Part shown: positions 10,521-16,813 of the stretch, piece by piece
Position numbering within the stretch: position 1 is the stretch's first letter
How the letters are laid out: each line of letters opens with the position of its first letter
Origin: Bog-257 sp963805985
Lineage (GTDB): Bacteria; Acidobacteriota; Terriglobia; Terriglobales; Acidobacteriaceae
DNA: 64,000 bases
NCBI GenBank assembly: GCA_963805985.1
Contig: CAWDWG010000001.1
Coordinates: 744,001-808,000 of the forward strand
Reading direction: 5' to 3'
The notes under the pieces: model-generated
What the model was told of the DNA's origin: nothing
Databases searched by the model: none
The model's input: only the letters and a program-made list of their open reading frames with translations
Position numbers and translations under genes: made by a program

Positions 10521-10549
10521 TTGAATTGAGGCAGAAACGGGGCTATAGT
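10521..10549 (+). promoter_or_regulatory. Candidate sigma-70 promoter of the small gene at 10747
   Basis: TTGAAT (10521-10526) and TATAGT (10544-10549) are separated by exactly 17 bases. Transcription from here would give a leader of about 190 bases before the ATG at 10747. Confidence 0.5.
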
Positions 10550-10746
10550 ATGACGTTCTTTGGCCCTGTTCGGACTCCTTCCCTTCAAGGCTGTCGCTTG
10601 GAAGAGGCCCCCGGCGGTACGCGCCCTGAATCGTCGCAGAAGCTTCGCGAATCCAAGTATTTAGGTTTACCGGGCCAAAGCACCACTGGCAGCACGGCAG
10701 TCATCCGAATTACATCTCTACCGAAGAATAGGAACAGAACGCAGAC

Positions 10747-10974
10747 ATGGCAAAACGACGCGGCAATCCTAATTGGGGCAAACCCGAGCCCATTGGCCCG
10801 ATCGTCCCCACCATCACCGAGTTCGAACAGGTGGTGAAAGAATTCAAACTGCAGCCGGACCAGTACATTCGCTCCACCCGGCTGCGCGAATGGGCGCGCA
10901 AGAACAAGAACTCGAAGTACATCCCCGAGCCGCTCCTGGAAGCCTGGGGTTTCGAGATCGAGTCCACGCTCTAA
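10747..10974 (+). CDS. Small conserved basic protein of unknown function
   Basis: This 75-residue cytoplasmic protein begins MAKRRGNPNWGKPE, continues with an ITEFEQVVKEF helix and a basic REWARKNKNSKYIPEPLLEAWG segment. I recall similar short proteins in acidobacterial genomes but know no function. The lysine/arginine-rich ends would suit nucleic-acid binding. It has its own promoter candidate and is closed by a terminator at 10995. It stands alone between unrelated genes. Confidence 0.75.
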   Translation: MAKRRGNPNWGKPEPIGPIVPTITEFEQVVKEFKLQPDQYIRSTRLREWARKNKNSKYIPEPLLEAWGFEIESTL

Positions 10975-10994
10975 CCCCCTTACTCTCCGATCAG

Positions 10995-11016
10995 GGCCGC
11001 CGCGCGCGGCCTTTTT
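10995..11016 (+). terminator. Rho-independent terminator of the small gene
   Basis: GGCCGC (10995-11000), a CGCGC loop, GCGGCC (11006-11011), then TTTTT. The same 17-base hairpin recurs at 16666-16682. Confidence 0.85.
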
Positions 11017-11126
11017 CTATTGCGCGGCAGCGGGCACTTAGCCCTTAGCACTTGGTGTCCTACGCTTGCTCTTCGTAGGAATTGCGCGACGCCTTTTGAA
11101 ACTGGCTACTGGTCACTGGTTTCTGC

Positions 11127-11171
11127 CTATTGCAGCTTCGCGTACTCGGCTTTGGCTTGCTTGTAGATGGG
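11127..11171 (-). pseudogene. Possible C-terminal remnant of a TPR protein
   Basis: In one reverse frame 14 residues PIYKQAKAEYAKLQ end at a stop (11127-11129). This is how many acidobacterial TPR and kinase-TPR proteins end. Upstream, the frame runs into a hairpin and cannot be extended. It is probably the last scrap of a deleted gene; the match is too short to be sure. Confidence 0.3.
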
Positions 11172-11178
11172 GCGTCGT

Positions 11179-11205
11179 GAAGACGGGCGGCGCAGGCCCG
11201 TCTTC
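11179..11205. repeat. Perfect 10-base-arm hairpin
   Basis: GAAGACGGGC (11179-11188) pairs with GCCCGTCTTC (11196-11205) around a 7-base loop. No T-tract follows on either strand, so it is not a classic terminator. It may be another of the dispersed mini-hairpins of this genome. Confidence 0.5.
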
Positions 11206-11272
11206 ATCGGCGTAGAGATGGACTTCCGGCTTATTGCGAACAGCCAGGGGTGCGGTGGGGCCCGTCTTACCG

Positions 11273-11809
11273 CTATTTGCCCTTGCCCCCATGGGCAGTT
11301 CCGCTTCCTCCCTTAACCACTAGCCGAGGGTCGAGCCACGCACATTGCGTCGAACTGCAGTTTACGACCAGGAAGTGGTAGCACCCGCTAGCCGCTGGTG
11401 TCGAAGGGATCGTGGCAGTGGCCGCCAGGCCCGTCCCGTTGCCAAACATTACGTCGCCCGAGAATGGGGTTGTGGCGAAGGCTACGACGAACGTGTCCGT
11501 CGCCGTTTGTTCAAACCAATTGACGGTAACTGGGTTACTGCTGTTGTCGATGCAGTAGAAATTGGAGAGGGCGCCGTTTGGTAGGCCTAAGTCTACCGTC
11601 ATACTGTTGCCGACGATTGTACTGGTGATTGTTAAGGAGCAAGTATTGCCCGACCCGGGACACAGAGGCGGCGGGGGGCCCCCAACTTGCTGCATGCAGC
11701 TGTTCGTCCAGGTAAGATCGCATCCGGTTTGGGCGTTGCTGAAGCAGCTTAGGACCGTTAGCGCTGACAGCACGACTAAGCCAGACCGCCGTAGGCAATG
11801 CAATTTCAT
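11273..11809 (-). CDS. Small secreted cysteine-rich protein of unknown function
   Basis: This 178-residue protein has a signal peptide (MKLHCLRRSGLVVLSALTVLSCFSNAQ) and a beta-rich mature part with eight further cysteines, ending in a Gly/Lys tail (GGSGTAHGGKGK). The ATG at 11809 follows AAGGAG. It starts 22 bases after the stop of the upstream kinase gene on the same strand, so the two are probably cotranscribed. A second in-frame reading reaching further upstream overlaps the kinase gene and is spurious. No family was recognised. Confidence 0.75.
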   Translation of the reverse strand: MKLHCLRRSGLVVLSALTVLSCFSNAQTGCDLTWTNSCMQQVGGPPPPLCPGSGNTCSLTITSTIVGNSMTVDLGLPNGALSNFYCIDNSSNPVTVNWFEQTATDTFVVAFATTPFSGDVMFGNGTGLAATATIPSTPAASGCYHFLVVNCSSTQCAWLDPRLVVKGGSGTAHGGKGK

Positions 11810-11831
11810 AGTGTGCTCCTTGAAGCAAGGT

Positions 11832-14800
11832 TTACGACTTCGACTTCGGGGCCTCACTTCTACTGCCGAGCCATCGCTGGTAGCGAGGATCGGTCCGCAG
11901 TTTGCGCAACTCCGGCTCCTTTTCGACTTCTTCCAACGAGTATCCCGCCTTGACGGCCTGCTCGACGGCGCTGAGTGCCTGTTCGCGGTGGCCGACAATC
12001 TCATAGACCAGGGCCGCTGTAAATAGGTTTTGGCTATCCTTCGGGGCGACCTCCAACGCGCGCCCGATGAATGTTTCAGCCTGGTCCTTCTGACCAAGGT
12101 GGGCATAGTAGAGCGCGATACTGCTGAGTGCGTCGGAATCCTTGGGGTTGACCTTGAGTTGTTCGGTCGCCAATTCCAGCGCCTTGTGGTATGCCTGGCT
12201 GGCATCGGTTGCTCGTGAGGGAATCTGATCGTAGGCATCGCCAAGATTTCGCCACATCACGTGGTCATGAGGGCTGAGCTCGGTGGCCCGCTTCATGGCA
12301 TCGGCGGCTTCGTCCCACTTGCCGAGATACATGTACGCCCCTCCCAGATTCGTCCAGGCGTCGGCGCTCGGCTTAATACTAAGACCTTTCTTCAAGACCG
12401 CAATCGCGTCGTCGTAACGTCCGAGTGCTATGTAAGAAGCTCCGAGATCGAAGTAGCCGACCGGATTGTCGGGCGAGAGATCGATCGCCGTCTGGAATTG
12501 CTGGATCGCTTCATCGAAACGTCCGGTGCTGTAATACAACTCTCCCAAATCAGCGTGTCCGCGCCCGTAGCTCGCGTGGCGCGCGATAGCGTGCTTATAG
12601 ATCTCCTCCGCCTGACCAAAATGGCCTTGTGATTCATAGATCTTCGCTTCGTAGGTTTCCGCGTCGGTCACAGTGGGGTCCTGCTCCAGCACCCGTTTGT
12701 ATTCGGCGAGCGCTTTATCCGGTTGGCCGATCCGCTCATATACCTTGGCCAGACTCATGCGGGCAGGAATCAGCTGGTCGTTCAATTCCACCGCTCGGCT
12801 TGCGTTCTGGGTAGCTTTTACAATCCACTGCGGATCTTTGGTGTCGTAATACTTCCACCCGTAAGCGTCGCCCAAGCCGGCATACGCCAGAGCGTACTTC
12901 GGATCTATGGCCAGTACTTTGTTGAACAGGTCGATGGCGTGGTCCACATCGTCCGTGGTATATCGCTGGAGAAATCCATTGCCCTGTTCGTAAAGCCGAT
13001 ATGCCTCGGGATGCGAGGTGCCGCCGGCGGCCAGTTCTTTTTTCACCTCGGCAGGAACCTGCAAATCCAGCATGTCGGCCACTGCCTCCCACACCTGCTG
13101 CTGCAGGTCCTCCAGACTGATTGAGGGCACATTCAAGGTGCGCGAAGCCAATTGCCGATGGTTCGCCGCATCGATCAGGTTGGTGCTGACCTGCACGCCG
13201 TCCGGGGTGCGTTCCACGCTTCCCGTGATGGCCAGGGTCACGTCGAGATTGCGATGCGCCTCATCGGGGCTCTTCATCGTCCGCGCATCGCCGGCGGGCA
13301 CAACCCAGAAGGACTTATCAAAGCGTTCCAGTTGCGAGAGCTTGCTGGTCAAGGTTTCGGAGATGCCCTCGGCGAAGGCCTTGTCGGTGGGATCGTTGCC
13401 AATGTTCAGAAACGGAAGCACCGCGAGATGCCGTTCCTGCGGCTTCGGCGGGAAGGGATTGCGAATCACGCCGGTCATCATCAACGCGACCAGCGCCGCC
13501 AGCGCGCACGCGATGACGGCATAAATCACCGCATGCCGTTTGACGCTTTGAGCCACAGCGCGTGGGACCGAAGACCCGGCTGCCTGCAGAGCCGCTGAAG
13601 TACGTGCGCCTTGCGAATCCTGCTTCAGCTCTTGCAGGCCGGCCCGCATCTCAGCGGCGCTCTGGTAGCGCAGGTTGCAGTCCTTCTCCAGCGCCTTGGC
13701 GATGACCGCTTCCAGCTTCGGCGGTAGCGTGGAGTTCAGCTCATGTACCGGAACCGGGACGGAGTTCAAAATTTCATTGTGGAGGACGGCCTGGGTCTGG
13801 CCGCTGAAGGCGCGCTGCCCCGTTGCCATCTCATAGAGCACCAGCCCCAGCGAAAACAAATCCGTCCGCGCGTCTAACTTCTCTCCCCGCACCTGCTCCG
13901 GCGACATGTATCCGATCGTGCCGAGCGCGGCGCCGGTGCGCGTCAGAGTAGCTTCGAGCGGTGTCGCCGACGGGTGGGCTTCAGCCCGGAGGTGCGGGTC
14001 GTCAAAGGAATTGGGCTCTAGCCCCGGCCCGGTCTGAAGCGCTATATCTTCATCGTTTACTTTCGCCGGACTGAAGTCCGGCGCTTCCACCAGCTTCGCT
14101 ACTCCGAAGTCCAGAATCTTCGCCTGCCCGGAAGCCAGCAGAAAAATGTTGGCAGGCTTGATATCGCGATGGATGATGCTTTTGGCGTGCGCCGCCTCCA
14201 GCCCGGAGCAGATCTGAACCGCAATATCCACGAGATCGTCGAGCGAGAGCGTCTTCTTTGCGCCGGCGAGGCCGGACAGGCGGTCGCGCAGCGTCTCACC
14301 CTGTAGCAACTCCATCACGATGAAGGGCTTGGCTTCGTGCTCTTCAATCTCGTGGATGGTGCAGATGTTGGGATGGTTCAGCGAGGAAGCGGTCTGCGCC
14401 TCACGCTCAAAGCGTTGCAGCGCGGCCGGATCGGTCAGCAACTCTTCCGGCAGAAACTTCAACGCCACCTGCCGGCCCAGCTTGAGATCTTCAGCCTTGT
14501 AGACCAGCCCCATCCCGCCCGCGCCGATGACCTCCATCACGCGGTAATGAGCAACCTTCTTGCCCAGCAGACTTGGCTCGGGCTGCAGGCGAACCGCGCC
14601 TCCATCGGCAACGGCGGCGACCGCGCCGGATGAGTCATCTGTGCTTACCCGTTCCGCCGCCACCATCAGCCGGTAGCCTCGTCGGGCCAGTGTTTCTATG
14701 AACTTAGGTTCGTCGGCGCTGTCGCCCAGCGCTCGCCGCAGATTTTTGATGGCGGCATTGATGCTGTGGTCAAACTCGACGATGGTGTCGTTGGGCCACA

Positions 14801-14978
14801 GCTTCTTGCGGATCTCTTCCCGACTAACGATCTCGCCCTCGCGCTCCACCAGCATGCGCAGGATTTGCAGCGGCTGTTCCTGCAGGACGGTCTTCTGATC
14901 GTTGGCGCGGAGTTCTCCGCTCCTCAGGTCGAGTTCGAAGGTACCGATGCGAACGCGCGCTGGCTGCGTCTGCTTCAT
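11832..14978 (-). CDS. Winged-helix / Ser-Thr protein kinase / TPR membrane regulator
   Basis: This 1048-residue protein has four parts. Residues 10-106 are an OmpR/CadC-type winged helix (LQILRMLVEREGEIVSREEI, HSINAAIKNLRRALGD). Residues 145-450 are a Hanks-type kinase with glycine loop GAGGMG, Lys174, HRDIKPAN at 270-277 and DFG at 290-292. A membrane span is at about 484-504. The rest is a TolB-like N-domain region (HLAVLPFLNIGND) and about eight TPRs. A DNA-binding domain fused to a kinase and a sensor suggests a one-protein signalling device. The activation loop carries an unusual insertion of about 50 residues (299-350) whose DNA is hairpin repeat. ATG 14978 was chosen where homology starts; an in-frame ATG exists at 15104. 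Neither has a strong ribosome-binding site. Confidence 0.85.
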   Translation of the reverse strand: MKQTQPARVRIGTFELDLRSGELRANDQKTVLQEQPLQILRMLVEREGEIVSREEIRKKLWPNDTIVEFDHSINAAIKNLRRALGDSADEPKFIETLARRGYRLMVAAERVSTDDSSGAVAAVADGGAVRLQPEPSLLGKKVAHYRVMEVIGAGGMGLVYKAEDLKLGRQVALKFLPEELLTDPAALQRFEREAQTASSLNHPNICTIHEIEEHEAKPFIVMELLQGETLRDRLSGLAGAKKTLSLDDLVDIAVQICSGLEAAHAKSIIHRDIKPANIFLLASGQAKILDFGVAKLVEAPDFSPAKVNDEDIALQTGPGLEPNSFDDPHLRAEAHPSATPLEATLTRTGAALGTIGYMSPEQVRGEKLDARTDLFSLGLVLYEMATGQRAFSGQTQAVLHNEILNSVPVPVHELNSTLPPKLEAVIAKALEKDCNLRYQSAAEMRAGLQELKQDSQGARTSAALQAAGSSVPRAVAQSVKRHAVIYAVIACALAALVALMMTGVIRNPFPPKPQERHLAVLPFLNIGNDPTDKAFAEGISETLTSKLSQLERFDKSFWVVPAGDARTMKSPDEAHRNLDVTLAITGSVERTPDGVQVSTNLIDAANHRQLASRTLNVPSISLEDLQQQVWEAVADMLDLQVPAEVKKELAAGGTSHPEAYRLYEQGNGFLQRYTTDDVDHAIDLFNKVLAIDPKYALAYAGLGDAYGWKYYDTKDPQWIVKATQNASRAVELNDQLIPARMSLAKVYERIGQPDKALAEYKRVLEQDPTVTDAETYEAKIYESQGHFGQAEEIYKHAIARHASYGRGHADLGELYYSTGRFDEAIQQFQTAIDLSPDNPVGYFDLGASYIALGRYDDAIAVLKKGLSIKPSADAWTNLGGAYMYLGKWDEAADAMKRATELSPHDHVMWRNLGDAYDQIPSRATDASQAYHKALELATEQLKVNPKDSDALSSIALYYAHLGQKDQAETFIGRALEVAPKDSQNLFTAALVYEIVGHREQALSAVEQAVKAGYSLEEVEKEPELRKLRTDPRYQRWLGSRSEAPKSKS
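13976..14082. repeat. Mini-hairpin repeats inside the kinase activation-loop coding region
   Basis: Three dyads occur within 107 bases: GGGCTtcAGCCC (13976-13987), GGGCTctAGCCC (14013-14024) and GCCGGACTgaAGTCCGGC (14065-14082). The same cores occur in the intergenic repeats at 738-865, 1789-1915 and 20689-20731. The stretch encodes kinase residues about 299-334 and stays in frame. Confidence 0.7.
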
Positions 14979-15277
14979 GGCGCTCAGGGACTTCGGAAAC
15001 GGTGGCGCAAGTCTAACCTCTCTTGTCCCTGAGCACCAGTGAATTTCGGCGCGCTTCACTGCCTTGAAAGGGCTGTGAGCGTCAGAAATCGAAGAAGTAT
15101 GCACTGCTAACCGTTTTGTAATCAGCTCATTAGCTGTTTCACCCCCATTTCACCCACCCTTCACCGCCAGTGCATTGGCACCGAGAACCAATGCGCGCAC
15201 ACTCGCCCCAGTTTTGACGCTCGCAACGCGGCGAAAGCTGAGTGAGGCGTTCCAAAAACTTCGAGTGGAGGAGACCA

Positions 15278-15871
15278 ATGAAACCAACTTTATTGACCTT
15301 GATCGCGATCGTGATACTGGCATCGTCTCTTGTCCTGCCGGCCCACGCGCAGATCGTCTACACGCAAGTCAACGTTTCCATTCCTGTGGGCGACGCCTAC
15401 AACCTCGATCTGAACGGGGACGGTGTCACCGACTTCACCCTGAAAAGCAAACTCCTGCAAGGCCTGTGCCAGTGGGGAGACGAATACGTCTGGAGCCTCA
15501 CGGTGATTCCTTCGGGAGGCAACTACGTCGTGACCGCGAGCGATCAAGCCGGCTCCGGATACGCCTCCGCATTGACGTACGGCGTCGCGGTGAATGCCAG
15601 CCAGAGCTTCGATCCCAACGCGTCCGTTATGGCCGACCTCAACTGGGGTGCGTGCGGCATAGGGATGCTGGGCGAATGGCTGAATCTTCCGAACCGGTAT
15701 CTGGGACTGCAGTTCCAGGCTTCGGACGGAACTATCCACTACGCCTGGGCAAAGCTCAGTACGGCTGCCTATGTCGACCAGGATGAACACCTTCACGCCA
15801 GCACCTTGTTGACTGGCTTTGCCTATCAGGCCAGTCCCGGCGTGGGTATACCGGCCGGCGCGACCCAATAA
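15278..15871 (+). CDS. Secreted protein with an EF-hand-like calcium motif, function unknown
   Basis: This 197-residue protein has a signal peptide (MKPTLLTLIAIVILASSLVLPAHA). The mature part contains DLNGDGVTDFTL, a D-x-N-G-D-G calcium-binding type motif seen in dockerins and FG-GAP repeats, and later a YAWAKLS segment common in acidobacterial exported proteins. ATG 15278 follows GGAGGAG. Its leader (ACTTCGAGTGGAGGAGACC) closely resembles that of the next gene, suggesting duplicated control regions. Confidence 0.75.
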   Translation: MKPTLLTLIAIVILASSLVLPAHAQIVYTQVNVSIPVGDAYNLDLNGDGVTDFTLKSKLLQGLCQWGDEYVWSLTVIPSGGNYVVTASDQAGSGYASALTYGVAVNASQSFDPNASVMADLNWGACGIGMLGEWLNLPNRYLGLQFQASDGTIHYAWAKLSTAAYVDQDEHLHASTLLTGFAYQASPGVGIPAGATQ

Positions 15872-15999
15872 CGCAGCCCTGCAGCTGCCGCGGATTTTGC
15901 TCTTGATCCTGCTCTGCTGCAACGCCGCTGCACCGGTCGCGCGGTAGAGCTCGGTTGTTAAACATTTCGGCCCCAAAACTTTCGAATGGAGGAACCAAA

Positions 16000-16587
16000 A
16001 TGAAACCCCTGTTTTCGACTTCTTGTTTGATCCTCTGCCTGCTGGCTCTCACGGTTGGCGCCAGCGCGCAGCAACAGCTCAACTTCTCTAACCTTCCCCT
16101 GGTGAACAGCCCTGCGCTGATGCCTAACGGCTACGGAGGCCTGAGCTGGGGCAATTTCTTTTATGTCGACCCGTTCGAATGGTCGGGCGCGGGGTCCGGT
16201 TACGAACTGGGGCCGCAAGGCCAGGACGTTGCCTTCATCGGCGGCCTCTTTTGTCGGCTTAACGGTAACGCCTGCTACGGAATCCTAAGTAGCTCGGCTA
16301 CTTTCGAACTGGTCAGCGCCCAGGTGGCCGGCGGCTACGGCCCGGCCGCCGTTACCGCATCCGCCTATAACAATGGTACCTACGTCGGCAGCATGAACTT
16401 CTTCGTGGGTACGGAAATGCGGACTGTGAACTTTCCGTTGTCCTGGGGCCTTGTCACCGAGGTCCAGCTACAGGTGACCGGGCAGACGAATGACCTGGTC
16501 GTGTACGACGTGAGCCTCTATCAGCTTATTCAAGATCCGCCGCCGCACGGCACGCCGGTCCAGGACCCACCGCCGCCGGGTAACTGA
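16000..16587 (+). CDS. Secreted protein with proline-rich C-terminus, function unknown
   Basis: This 195-residue exported protein has signal peptide MKPLFSTSCLILCLLALTVGASA. The mature part looks like an all-beta lectin-like fold (GGLSWGNFFYVDPF, VAGGYGPAAVTASAYNNG, VTEVQLQVTG). The tail is a duplicated proline motif (QDPPPHGTP, QDPPPPGN). ATG 16000 follows GGAGGA. It lies 128 bases downstream of the previous secreted gene and is followed by two hairpins. The function was not recognised. Confidence 0.75.
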   Translation: MKPLFSTSCLILCLLALTVGASAQQQLNFSNLPLVNSPALMPNGYGGLSWGNFFYVDPFEWSGAGSGYELGPQGQDVAFIGGLFCRLNGNACYGILSSSATFELVSAQVAGGYGPAAVTASAYNNGTYVGSMNFFVGTEMRTVNFPLSWGLVTEVQLQVTGQTNDLVVYDVSLYQLIQDPPPHGTPVQDPPPPGN

Positions 16588-16621
16588 GCACGGACACTGC
16601 CTGTCTTCAAGAAAGCTCAAC

Positions 16622-16690
16622 AGGGGCGATGGCTTGCGGCATCGCCCCTCAACTCTCCCCCTCAAGGCCGCCGCGCGCGGCCCTTTCCCT
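16622..16690 (+). terminator. Double hairpin terminator region
   Basis: The first stem is AGGGGCGAT (16622-16630) / ATCGCCCCT (16641-16649). The second is GGCCGC (16666-16671) / GCGGCC (16677-16682), identical to the hairpin at 10995-11011, followed by a CTTTCCCTTTCT pyrimidine tract. It probably ends transcription of the gene at 16000. Confidence 0.65.
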
Positions 16691-16813
16691 TTCTATCTGA
16701 ACTTCAGTACCGGTGCGCATCGGTTGACCCAAACTATTGTTTTTGGCTGGAACTTGTCATCCACCCTGTCGTAAAGTACCTCCGTCGCAATCGGTAGCCT
16801 CAAGGACAACCTG

